Positions 43,465 through 51,571 of a stretch of 64,000 nt of DNA are shown here, one piece after another. The stretch comes from Subsaximicrobium wynnwilliamsii (GTDB lineage Bacteria; Bacteroidota; Bacteroidia; Flavobacteriales; Flavobacteriaceae). The stretch's first letter is position 1. Every line of letters starts with the position of its first letter. A program made the position numbers and the translations under genes. Below the pieces are notes generated by a model, which worked only from the letters and a program-made list of their open reading frames with translations, was not told the origin of the DNA and made no database searches. The DNA lies in the NCBI RefSeq assembly GCF_007997225.1, contig NZ_VORM01000003.1, forward strand, positions 1 through 64,000, written 5' to 3'.

Positions 43465-44114
43465 CAAAAATGAAGCTGCTTTTCAAAATGAGAACACACT
43501 TCCTTTTATTGGCTTTGCCCCTACCCTTTGTGGCCTTTCTCCACAATAGGAGTTTTGGAAATCACGTTGCCTCTGCCGATGAAAAAATACCACTTGATAA
43601 GCATGGAATATATCAACATTTTGATAGCCGACAGCAGATAAGCCGTTTTGGCCTTGAGCACAGGCATCGCTTAGAACAGCGTGTTATTGCAAACAATTTC
43701 AGGCTTCGATTCCGCTAATTTTTGAGTTTCAACCTGTCATTGAATAATTCGGAATAAGTTATAAGCCCGATGCTTTTCAGCTTAAAATGAACTGTTATTC
43801 AATACGAAAAAAAACCGATCTCACAGAAACCGTTTTTATTCAGGCCTGAATTACGAACTCAACGAATCTATATTTTGAAAGTGCGGAAATGAAGCAATTT
43901 CTTTCCGAAGAAAAAAAACGCAACCCATAGAATCCTATTGTATCAACTAATTTTAAACGCAATACCATGAAGACACAATCAAAAGAAACAAAGGAAAATC
44001 TTAGGCCAGAGCAGGCAATTTAGATGCTTAGGTAGGCTAATCGAAGATTCGGAAAAACGATGATTACTTTTTACTAAATGCTTTTCTAATTGAATATGTT
44101 AACACTTAAATCCT
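43465..44114. other. Degenerate gap upstream of sulP
   Basis: This stretch of 650 bases has no intact gene. One plus-strand frame (43470-43718) starts with a signal-like MKLLFKMRTHFLLLALPLPF, but its tail looks random. A perfect palindrome, ATTCAGGCCTGAAT, lies near 43838. From 43967 a carbonic-anhydrase remnant is visible (separate entry). The stretch looks like eroded genes. Confidence 0.45.
43967..44062 (+). pseudogene. Remnant of a beta-carbonic anhydrase N-terminus
   Basis: The frame MKTQSKETKENLRPEQAI stops, then continues in the same frame as MLR, another stop, and ANRRFGKTMI. Together this matches the N-terminus of the flavobacterial carbonic anhydrases that sit beside SulP transporters (typically ...PEKALEYLKEGNKRF). 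Two in-frame stops and loss of everything downstream make it a relic. Its position next to the broken sulP gene fits a lost SulP/carbonic-anhydrase pair. Confidence 0.45.
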
Positions 44115-44525
44115 ATGGCGAATAAGTTCTACGATTTCAAAAATCTTAAAGGCGACTTATACGGCGGTGTTGTGGCTGGGGTAGTCGCCCTACCGCTTGC
44201 ACTTGCATTTGCATTTGGTGTACAATCAGGACTTGGTGCCATAGCTGGCCTATACGGTGCCATAATCTTGGGCATTCTGGCCGCACTTTTGGGTGGTACA
44301 GCCACCCAAGCCAGTGGCCCTACTGGTCCAATGACCATAGTGTCTGCTGCCGTGGTTACACTTGCTGCGAGCAAATTTGGTGGTTTAGAAACTGCGCTAC
44401 CCATCATTTTACTTACCTTTTTTCTTAGTTGGGATAGTATTAGCGTCTGTACTCTTTATGGAAAAGGTTGGCGATTTGGCAGAAGAACGAGCAGAAACCA
44501 AATCTATGGGAGACACTCAACTTGA
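44115..44525 (+). pseudogene. SulP anion transporter, N-terminal fragment
   Basis: The first approximately 103 residues are the SulP N-terminus (GDLYGGVVAGVVALPLALAF, GLYGAIILGILAALLGGT, QASGPTGPMTIVSAAVV, LPIILLTFFL). Near 44421-44431 the sequence jumps to the end of the transporter domain in another frame (VGIVLASVLFMEKVGDLAEE). Roughly 300 residues of membrane domain are missing. The N-terminal frame then runs into a nonsense tail. This is a deletion allele of a transporter whose relatives are about 550-600 aa. No transport activity is expected. Confidence 0.8.
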
Positions 44526-44922
44526 ATCCCTATGGGGAGACATAGAAACACTTTATAACGACTATAAAAACACGGTATACATCAAACATCTTTATGGGCC
44601 ACTCTTTTTTGGTTTTGCATCTGAGTTTCAATCTATGGTCGATAGGTGTGATGCACACATCAAAGCATTGATCTTAAGAATGGATCGGGTTCCTTATATA
44701 GATCAATCGGGATTATACGCCTTGGAAAACGTACTTTTTGATTTGAAAAAGAAGAACGCACCCGTCGTCATCGTAGGGCTGGACGAACAGCCAAAAGACA
44801 TGTTGCTAGCAATTGGCATAATCCCCAATCTTGTGGGTGAGGATGCCATTTGTTCAGATATCGAAACGGCCTCCAAAGTACTCAAAAACCTATTGAGTGA
44901 TTACAAGAACCAAGAAAAATAA
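44458..44922 (+). CDS. STAS domain left from the truncated SulP transporter
   Basis: This 154-aa frame begins at an internal Met of the former transporter (MEKVGDLAEERAETKSM) and contains the whole cytoplasmic STAS domain (VYIKHLYGPLFFGFASEFQSM, LILRMDRVPYIDQSGLYALENVL, VVIVGLDEQPKDMLLAIG) to the natural C-terminus. It could be translated by itself as a soluble STAS protein. The coding sequence is free of further damage. That suggests a recent deletion or retained use. Confidence 0.7.
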   Translation: MEKVGDLAEERAETKSMGDTQLESLWGDIETLYNDYKNTVYIKHLYGPLFFGFASEFQSMVDRCDAHIKALILRMDRVPYIDQSGLYALENVLFDLKKKNAPVVIVGLDEQPKDMLLAIGIIPNLVGEDAICSDIETASKVLKNLLSDYKNQEK

Positions 44923-44934
44923 AGCATTATAATT

Positions 44935-45204
44935 ATGAAAACACATAATCAGCCATTGATTATCTTAAGTATTTCAATTCTACTTTTCGCATCCTGTGAA
45001 AGCGTAACGAGCAAAGTAGAAACCCAGCTCAATCAATTAAACGATAAGGCCATCCAACTGGATTCGGTTATAAATACCGAAATGGAAAAGATTAACCAGC
45101 TTGATTCGGTCATTAATCTGGAAGATTTAAAAATCAAAAAACTAGACTCGCTTGTAGAAAAAACTTCATCAAAGCTTGATTCCATTTGGAGGAAACACAA
45201 ATAA
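44935..45204 (+). CDS. Small coiled-coil lipoprotein
   Basis: This 89-aa protein has a lipoprotein signal ending in LLFASC (Cys21). A helical part follows, with repeating 11-14-residue segments (LNQLNDKAIQLDSVINTEME, INQLDSVINLEDLKIKKLDS). It is probably a small coiled-coil outer-membrane lipoprotein, somewhat like Lpp in shape. It starts 12 bases after the STAS frame, so it may share its transcript. Confidence 0.7.
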   Translation: MKTHNQPLIILSISILLFASCESVTSKVETQLNQLNDKAIQLDSVINTEMEKINQLDSVINLEDLKIKKLDSLVEKTSSKLDSIWRKHK

Positions 45205-45369
45205 CATCAACTGTGGGATGGCTTTTAAAATAGCATCGGAGCGAATGCTAAATTATTGATATTTAAATATTTAAATAAAAGCTTTGAGTTAGTAATATTT
45301 GAACAAAACCCAATTAGCCTTAACTGCTTGTTTAAAGCAATCGCAATAAAAACACAATAAAACTATAAA

Positions 45370-45861
45370 ATGGACCATACCCAAATAAAACTCATTGAAA
45401 CCGCAGTAGTGATTGCAGTATTTGTCATGATACTCTTTGTAACGAACAAATTTGTAGATAAAACCGTATCCACTCATTTATTGAAAAAGGTTAGAGGAAA
45501 AATTATTAAGAAAGTCATCAACCTAATCACTATTTTAATTTGTTTGGTAATACTCTTAATAATTTGGGGAGTTGATCAGTCCGAATTAGTTGTTTTTATA
45601 GGATCGGTATTGACTGTTTTAGGGATTGCTTTGTTTGCCCAATGGTCAATCTTATCCAATATTACTTCCAGCATCATTATTTTTTTCAATCATCCTGTAA
45701 AATTGGATGATACTATAAAAATAGTTGATAAAGACTTCGAAACCGAAGGACGAGTGAGCGATATAGGCGTATTTTTTATAATCTTAAAAACAAAAGAAGG
45801 GGAACAAATAACCATACCAAGCAATGTCTTTATTCAAAAAATGATAAAAAAGAAACTGTGA
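45370..45861 (+). CDS. Small MscS-family mechanosensitive channel
   Basis: This 163-aa protein has two or three membrane helices and the MscS pore and beta-domain core: the pore-lining helix with GSVLTVLGIALFAQWSILSNITSSIIIFF, then HPVKLDDTIKI and the DFETEGRVSDIGVFFIIL beta domain, ending after the ...IPSNVFIQKMI motif. The large C-terminal cage domain of E. coli MscS is absent; such minimal channels are common. It would release solutes on hypo-osmotic shock. Confidence 0.85.
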   Translation: MDHTQIKLIETAVVIAVFVMILFVTNKFVDKTVSTHLLKKVRGKIIKKVINLITILICLVILLIIWGVDQSELVVFIGSVLTVLGIALFAQWSILSNITSSIIIFFNHPVKLDDTIKIVDKDFETEGRVSDIGVFFIILKTKEGEQITIPSNVFIQKMIKKKL

Positions 45862-46009
45862 TTACGCACAATCTAGTCGCTGGGATGCCATGGATTCTTA
45901 TAACACAATATGCGTTTGATCAAAAAAAATGAGAAGAAGGCGTACTAATCAAAATCAATCTTGAATGAAGAAAAAAATATCAGAATCGAACAAATTCAAT
46001 TGTTTCGTT

Positions 46010-46714
46010 TCAATTATTTGCAGCTGTTTTAGATAAGATGCCAACAATTTTGTCCATCGATCTATTTTTAGCGTGTTCCAGCGGTGTAATCCCGTCTTTA
46101 TCGGGAATATTAACATCGGAGCCTGCTTCTACAAGTGTTCTTACTATAGCTATCTGTGTTTCTCCCTCTTCGCTCAGGATAATAGCTTCTAATAGAGCCG
46201 TCCAGCCAAGAATGTTAATATGATCAATAGGGTAATCCGGTATTTCAGTCAATAGTTTAACGGCCTCCAAATGGCCTTTCTCTGCTGCTGGTATTAGCGC
46301 TGTTCCGCCGTAACGATTATAAATTTCAAAATCGGCACCATTGGCAATACTCATTTTTAAAATCGGTAAATTTCCGCTTGCTCCAGCATATAAGAAAGGG
46401 GTATTCAATTTTTTGTCTTGTGCATTTACATTTGAGCCAGCAGCGATTAGCATTTCGGCTATTTTATTATCTGCGTTGTATGTGGCAATCATCAAAGGCG
46501 TTCTTCCATACCCATCTGTGATTTCCAGATCTGGGTCAGTGCCCAAAATTTCAGTCACGAGGTTTGTATCTCCATCAGAAACAGCCTCCAATAAGGCCAA
46601 GGCAGAATCGTTATTTAAGTTTTCGGCTTTGCGATTTCCATTTGTATTAACACAGTATTGTAAGGGCAAAGCACTAATCAAGATTAAAGTAATAGCTTTA
46701 AAAAGAGAGTTCAT
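46010..46714 (-). CDS. Exported ankyrin-repeat protein
   Basis: This 234-aa protein has a signal peptide (KAITLILISALPLQYC; the Cys near position 21 may be a lipobox). About five ankyrin repeats follow, with clear DGYGRTPLMIATYNADNKIAEML, KLNTPFLYAGASGNL, GGTALIPAAEKGHLEAVKLL, GWTALLEAIILSE and DGITPLEHAKNRSMDKI segments. Ankyrin repeats bind other proteins; the partner is unknown. It is a single gene on the minus strand. Confidence 0.85.
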   Translation of the reverse strand: MNSLFKAITLILISALPLQYCVNTNGNRKAENLNNDSALALLEAVSDGDTNLVTEILGTDPDLEITDGYGRTPLMIATYNADNKIAEMLIAAGSNVNAQDKKLNTPFLYAGASGNLPILKMSIANGADFEIYNRYGGTALIPAAEKGHLEAVKLLTEIPDYPIDHINILGWTALLEAIILSEEGETQIAIVRTLVEAGSDVNIPDKDGITPLEHAKNRSMDKIVGILSKTAANN

Positions 46715-47321
46715 ATGTATTCGATTTAGATTAACCGCAAAACTAAATTACGAAAAGAAATACTGTTGTGACGATTCATCCAATAGATTGTACCAATCAC
46801 AACTCCGCTCTGAACTATACAACTGTTTTTCCTTTAAATAGTTTACATCATTAAAAAAACAAGCCTTATTAGAGAATCCTAATCCAAAAGTGATTCTTTA
46901 GAACAAAGATCAGTTGAAGACAATAGGTGCCTTGCTTCCTGTATGATGCGTTTTTAGATCGTTGTGCCAGACGACTTGCCAAACTATTTAATTGAATTAG
47001 GTTAAGATGGCTAGGTATAAAATGACGTTTGTCGGCATGGAAATTAACAGAAGTCTGAGTTTTGTAACCATTGTCGATACTCTTGATAACATCTGATGTT
47101 ACGCCATTCTAGGTTTTGATAGAATCATTATTCTGTATAAAAATTATGTTGTGCCTGCCCTAAATGAAGAACCATTGCCATTTACCAATTTGCAATGTAT
47201 AATGCCAAAGCAAATGAACCCATTGAAAAATTAGCAGCAAAAAGTCAACTTTTGTTGGATTTACAAAAATTCCTACGTATCCTTATGGCAAATTTGTAAG
47301 AACTGGCCCTAAATTAAAGTC
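46715..47321. other. Gap without recognisable gene
   Basis: There are no gene-like frames with a recognisable family here. One broken frame near 47023-47215 has protein-like stretches (EINRSLSFVTIVDTLDN) but contains stops. It should hold the promoters of the divergent neighbours. Confidence 0.35.
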
Positions 47322-48008
47322 ATGGAAGAAAAATCAAATAAGCCCAATAACCCAAATAATCAACGAAAGCCAGGCAAAAAGCCCTATTATAAAAAGCGCC
47401 CTACGCCAAAGCCTGTGAAAAAGAAATTTTGGAATGCGGATAAAATTGTGAGTTTATCTGCCATGGCGATTGCTCTTTTTACCTTGGCAGTGCTGCTATA
47501 CCAAAGTTATATTTTAGATAGACAGTATGAGCTAACTGTGAAACAACAAAAGGCTTCAGTGCTACCCTATCTTCAACTGGGTCAAAGTTATGGCTCAAAA
47601 TATTATACAGTTTTTGTTTCTAATCAAGGTTTAGGGCCGGCATTTATCGATGGGCTTTATGTCAAAGAGTTGGATTCAACCACTAAAATTTCGGATATTT
47701 ATAATTATTACCATAAGAACACCAATAATGCCTCTGATTCATTAGTGTCAGATTATTATAGTTCACTTACCAAAGGCATGGTTCTCTCTCCTGGGGAGAC
47801 CCTGGAGCTTTATTCATCTAAAGGAGAAAAAAGCGGCATCAGGCCAGTATATGATTTTTTCAATCGCTATTTTGATGATGATGACTCTGAAATAATTATG
47901 GTTGAATATCGATCTGTTTTCGACGATTCATGGATAGTGGAGAGCACTTTAGAAAATATCCCAAAAGAAGATTATGGAGAGATTCAAGTTAGTAGTAAGC
48001 AGGATTGA
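47322..48008 (+). CDS. Single-pass membrane protein, function unknown
   Basis: This 228-aa protein has a basic, proline- and lysine-rich N-terminal tail (about 35 residues, KKPYYKKRPTPKPVKKK), one membrane helix (VSLSAMAIALFTLAVLLYQSYIL) and a C-terminal domain of about 160 residues rich in Tyr and Asp. The topology suggests a cytoplasmic tail and a periplasmic domain. No family is recognised. Confidence 0.7.
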   Translation: MEEKSNKPNNPNNQRKPGKKPYYKKRPTPKPVKKKFWNADKIVSLSAMAIALFTLAVLLYQSYILDRQYELTVKQQKASVLPYLQLGQSYGSKYYTVFVSNQGLGPAFIDGLYVKELDSTTKISDIYNYYHKNTNNASDSLVSDYYSSLTKGMVLSPGETLELYSSKGEKSGIRPVYDFFNRYFDDDDSEIIMVEYRSVFDDSWIVESTLENIPKEDYGEIQVSSKQD

Positions 48009-48414
48009 TACTTTTATAAACCTAAAAATATGTTACTGCTGCTTTTTCGCAGTAAGAAAAGAAGCAAGAGTGGTAGCCGTAATTGATTCTCCCTTATCAA
48101 CCGTAGGTAACGAGTTTCACACTATTTAGGGCCCATTGCACCAGTACTCAGCGACTTTAGAAGTTTGATGACACTTTCAAATAAAAAAGCCAAAGCTATA
48201 ACGTGAACTTGGCCATGCACATACATTCCATTTCTTCCATGTGACCAGCATTCTTATCCCATCGCAATATTTTATTATTCTTGAAAGCTTCGTTTGGTCC
48301 TAATCACTATATTTTTTGTATTGCTAAGGAATATTAATCATGAAAACAATTACTGACGAAATACCAAACATTAAAATTTAAATCAAGAATGTACATGATT
48401 TAAAATGAAAGAGA
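48009..48414. other. Gap without recognisable gene
   Basis: This stretch between convergent genes shows no gene and no repeat that I can identify. Confidence 0.35.
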
Positions 48415-49251
48415 TTAACGTTCCATTAGCGAAGCTTTTGATGTCATTAGCTGTTGAAGGAGCTCGAACTTATGTATGTAGAATTTTGAAGGACAAGCTC
48501 CACAATATTTTTTGAAATCTTTTGAAAAATGGGGGAAATCGTAGTATTTAAAAAGAGCCGCTAATGATTTATAATCTATCGGTACCTCAGATTTCATTTC
48601 AGCAAACATAAAGTTAAACCTAACAATACGGTTATAGACTGCAGCTGTAATCCCAACCATTTTTTTAAAATTCTTCTGAAAATAACGTTCGGACACACCC
48701 AATTGGTTGACTATAGAACTGATGGAACTGCAACCACAGGATTCATTCATTTTATGTAATGCGCACTCTATGATATTTGTTTGTGGTTGAATTGCCAAAA
48801 TTTTTTTTATCATCAATTTTTCAATAAGTTGAATTCGCTTTTTTGGGGATTGTTCGGCTTCAAACTGTTTGGTGAATTTTATGATTTTATTTTTAAATAA
48901 AAACTGGGAACCAATTGCTCGGTTTGCTATTGTTGGCATATCCAACCTGAAGAGACGCCATAGCCCTGTGGGTTGGAAGGTAATACCATAAAATTCCACA
49001 AACTCAGAATCGGAATTCATATAATAGTTATGGGTCTGCTGACCAACGGTATAGAATCTGGGGAATTCTTGTTTCTCATTATTTTGAATGATATAAAACG
49101 AGCCATGTAAATGAAATCCCATATGCCCAAACCCACTTGGCAAACAAAATTCACTGATTTTTTGGTCATAATTAGACCGATGGCATTTTATGGTATAAAA
49201 AAATGCAATGTAGGGTTGAAGAATTTTGGCTGGTAGATATGTTTTTAACAT
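48415..49251 (-). CDS. AraC family transcriptional regulator
   Basis: This protein of about 278 aa has an N-terminal ligand-type domain (LKTYLPAKILQPYIAFFYTI, the pattern of DUF6597-type AraC proteins) and a C-terminal AraC DNA-binding domain (SISSIVNQLGVSERYFQKNFKKMVGITAAVYNRIVRF, then YYDFPHFSKDFKKYCGACPSKF). The ATG at 49251 (MLKTYLPAKI) fits the family start better than 49275. It lies just past the end of the eCIS genes. It might regulate them, though nothing in the sequence proves that. Confidence 0.85.
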   Translation of the reverse strand: MLKTYLPAKILQPYIAFFYTIKCHRSNYDQKISEFCLPSGFGHMGFHLHGSFYIIQNNEKQEFPRFYTVGQQTHNYYMNSDSEFVEFYGITFQPTGLWRLFRLDMPTIANRAIGSQFLFKNKIIKFTKQFEAEQSPKKRIQLIEKLMIKKILAIQPQTNIIECALHKMNESCGCSSISSIVNQLGVSERYFQKNFKKMVGITAAVYNRIVRFNFMFAEMKSEVPIDYKSLAALFKYYDFPHFSKDFKKYCGACPSKFYIHKFELLQQLMTSKASLMER

Positions 49252-49275
49252 AGCGTTTGCATAACAGAACCTCAC

Positions 49276-50082
49276 AAGGTCAAATAATTGAAAATCAAAT
49301 TGTTGTAACGGTTATTTAGGCCTATTTTGGTTTGGATTAGTCCTGTTAAATTACGATATTTTTTGCCTATTTGAGGATTAAATAGAAAATTAGATGCGTT
49401 TTTGAATGAGTATTGAGTTTTTTAAGATTTCAGTATCATTATGTTTCACTTCTTCTTTTATGGCAGCTGATTAAAGAGTCGTTCTTCCTTTTTAAATTCT
49501 AGTTTAACAGCATCAATAAGTTGCTTTTGGTCAATCTTCTTCCAATTTCAGACGGACTACCGTTAAACAAAATGTATTAGCTAATTTTAAGCACTCAATT
49601 TTGAGCAACAGTTTGGTCAATGGGTTGGGTCGAAGCAAATTGTTCGACAAGTCCTTTCAAACAAGCAATATCAATTGTTTTTCTCAAAGACTTTAAAAAT
49701 GATTTATAAAAACGCTTCTCTATCTGCGTAATCATCATTAATATCCTCTAGCCGAATAACACTAGAGGTAATGTGATAAAGCGTATTGCGGAACTCGAGA
49801 CGGATAGGGCGAGACATGTTGACAGGTTTTCATAAGAAATAAACTAGACCTGATCCCGGAATCCCTCCAAAATCGCCCTATCAATTATTAACCGCTCAAA
49901 GGTATGGAACGTAACCCATTTACGCCGAGGGAAATACCTTGATAAGTAGGCTTAACTTAATTCGATTAGAGTCTGCCCCAATTGATTAATTCGGTGGTGA
50001 GATTGGGCAGCGTGACGACTCCTGTGAACATGCCATCGGCAGATCGGAATTCTGGCCATTTGAAAATCTCCCAACCTACTGC
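49276..50082. other. Gap beyond the eCIS genes with an ATPase-gene remnant
   Basis: No intact gene lies here. A fragment homologous to the 3' end of the eCIS ATPase gene is at 49458-49550. From about 49980 the sequence turns GC-rich, continuing into the effector gene. A minus-strand frame at about 49610-49735 (RFYKSFLKSLRKTIDIACLK...) is open but of unknown origin. Confidence 0.5.
49458..49550 (-). pseudogene. 3'-end remnant of a second eCIS-type AAA+ ATPase gene
   Basis: On the minus strand this fragment reads KKIDQKQLIDAVKLEFKKEE and ends RLFNQLP-stop. It matches the C-terminus of the ATPase encoded at 51572-52849 (FMEAIKREFKKEERMFTQLP), and the DNA is clearly similar (the AAATTC...TTCGTTCTTCC block and its flanks). 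Frames upstream are closed. It is the tail of a duplicated ATPase gene that has otherwise been lost, and it marks a recombination scar at the end of the eCIS locus. Confidence 0.75.
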
Positions 50083-51534
50083 TCAGTCATCGGGATCTGA
50101 TGGCCCGCGCCACTCTGGTTGTGCGATGTTGTTGAAGGTAATGAGGCTTGGTCCGTCCCATTCGTACCTAGAGGTGTCACCATCCCAGTCGAAGGCTACC
50201 TCAGCTTCGATACCGACATGCAGATCCGAACCTTGTGTCGGGGCGAGCTTAGTGCCGCGCACCCAGATGTCGTCATTGAAGGTCAGATTCCAATCTTTCT
50301 CACTTTCAAAACTCAACTTCACACGCTTGATGAAGGACAAAGGGCGTTGGGGCAGCGTTACCTGGTGGCGTTCAGCGATCTCGACGAGCGGCGGACTTGT
50401 TGACGGGTTTCCTAGCTCGCTACCCTCGACGCTGACCTTGACAGACCCCCATGGTGTCTCCTTTGATGTCCCGCCATCGCCTTGCTGTACGAATTCCTCG
50501 GTCGTGGTGGTTAATCTCTGGGCCAAATTTCTCGTTAGCGAGAACTTAACATTGCCCAAGGCGGTCTGCTTGAGCTCTTCCTGCTTGGCATCGTCCAAGA
50601 TAGTACCTCTACTCTGTTCCTTATCAACCAAGCCTTCAACAGTGGAGAAGTAAAGTACACGAAATACCTGGGCGAGACCATCGCGATCCACGTCCGACAT
50701 AAGGTAGTCGCCTGATGTAGGGTCGATGATCGCGTCGTTGCTCACGCCTGTCTTGTCGTTTTGCGCCGTCCCCACCAGACCGACGATGCTTGCGGCTGAA
50801 CTCACGACGGTGCCTACAGCCGTGATTGCCTCTGCGAAGGTTAGCGCCTTGATTGCCGCTGCGACTGCTGGCGCCACCGGGACGCGCTGAATCAAGGCGC
50901 TGCTGGCCGAATCGACTGCGCTGTTGCGGTAATGGCGCAGCGCAGTATTTAAACGTGAACTACTTGCCATATGACCGATATCGCCGATCATTTGCGAGTT
51001 CACATTTGTTTGTTCTACTCCCTTTACCTGCAATGCTTTTGTGCCCATCACATCCGCTTCTCGCTCCAACGCCTCATTATCATTAATCGACACCTCCTTC
51101 GTCTGCAACGTGGGTTTTACACGCCCTTGCATCTGCTGCACCACATGCCATCCTTCATGAGGTAGATGCTTTTCCTGCCCCGAACTCAGATAGATTTCCT
51201 GTCCTTGAGTATATGCCAACGCATTGATTTTACTCGGCTTGGAAGAGTTCTGATGAACGCGAACACTTGATAAATCCATACCAGAAAGTTGCTCGAGACC
51301 TACTTTTAGTGAATCGGGCAGACCAGATATATTTTTAGTTTCATCCTTATCATTTTCGGATATTTCTCCAGCAGTCAATTTAGCCTGAATAGGGTAAGGA
51401 TTGAAAAATGGTTTTTCCAATTCTTTAGTTTGAGAAAAAAAACCACCCTGCCCTACTTTATTAAAAAAAGGTTGCTGCTTTTTTTGTATGTTTTTATTAG
51501 CGACTAAAGGATTTTTTGTTTCGGCGAGTTTCAT
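50083..51534 (-). CDS. DUF4157 eCIS-associated putative toxin with GC-rich C-terminal half
   Basis: This 483-aa protein is the last gene of the eCIS run. The N-terminal 60 residues carry three spaced FF motifs (QPFFNKVGQGGFFSQ, KPFFNPYPIQAKL), typical of Bacteroidota DUF4157 cargo. The DUF4157 zincin-like domain follows with HEGWH at residues 126-130 and EALEREADVMG. From about residue 190 the DNA composition changes sharply: 39 of 60 bases are G or C at 50761-50820 and again at 50821-50880, against 20 of 60 at 51421-51480. That part contains an Ala/Val-rich segment (AAIKALTFAEAITAVGTVVS) and a beta-rich end. I do not recognise the C-terminal domain. It is a candidate toxin domain acquired by transfer. 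Confidence 0.8.
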   Translation of the reverse strand: MKLAETKNPLVANKNIQKKQQPFFNKVGQGGFFSQTKELEKPFFNPYPIQAKLTAGEISENDKDETKNISGLPDSLKVGLEQLSGMDLSSVRVHQNSSKPSKINALAYTQGQEIYLSSGQEKHLPHEGWHVVQQMQGRVKPTLQTKEVSINDNEALEREADVMGTKALQVKGVEQTNVNSQMIGDIGHMASSSRLNTALRHYRNSAVDSASSALIQRVPVAPAVAAAIKALTFAEAITAVGTVVSSAASIVGLVGTAQNDKTGVSNDAIIDPTSGDYLMSDVDRDGLAQVFRVLYFSTVEGLVDKEQSRGTILDDAKQEELKQTALGNVKFSLTRNLAQRLTTTTEEFVQQGDGGTSKETPWGSVKVSVEGSELGNPSTSPPLVEIAERHQVTLPQRPLSFIKRVKLSFESEKDWNLTFNDDIWVRGTKLAPTQGSDLHVGIEAEVAFDWDGDTSRYEWDGPSLITFNNIAQPEWRGPSDPDD

Positions 51535-51571
51535 ATTTTAAGGTATTAGCATTCTTTTTTATTTCTTTTTT

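Noticed and set aside
43461-43718. Short frame with a signal-like N-terminus after the baeRF gene
   Set aside because: The tail is rich in Arg, His and Phe and looks random; the neighbourhood is eroded, so I mention it only as part of the gap.
43831-43851. Palindrome ATTCAGGCCTGAAT as an operator
   Set aside because: It is a single palindrome with no second site and no intact gene beside it.
49982-50653. Plus-strand frame of 223 codons antisense to the effector gene
   Set aside because: GC-rich DNA has few stops. The opposite strand encodes the DUF4157 protein with a clear domain, and this frame shows no family features.
50083-50990. GC-rich block as assembly contamination
   Set aside because: The DUF4157 reading frame continues unbroken through the composition change and ends in a natural stop, which is unlikely for a chimeric join. 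Long reads would settle it.
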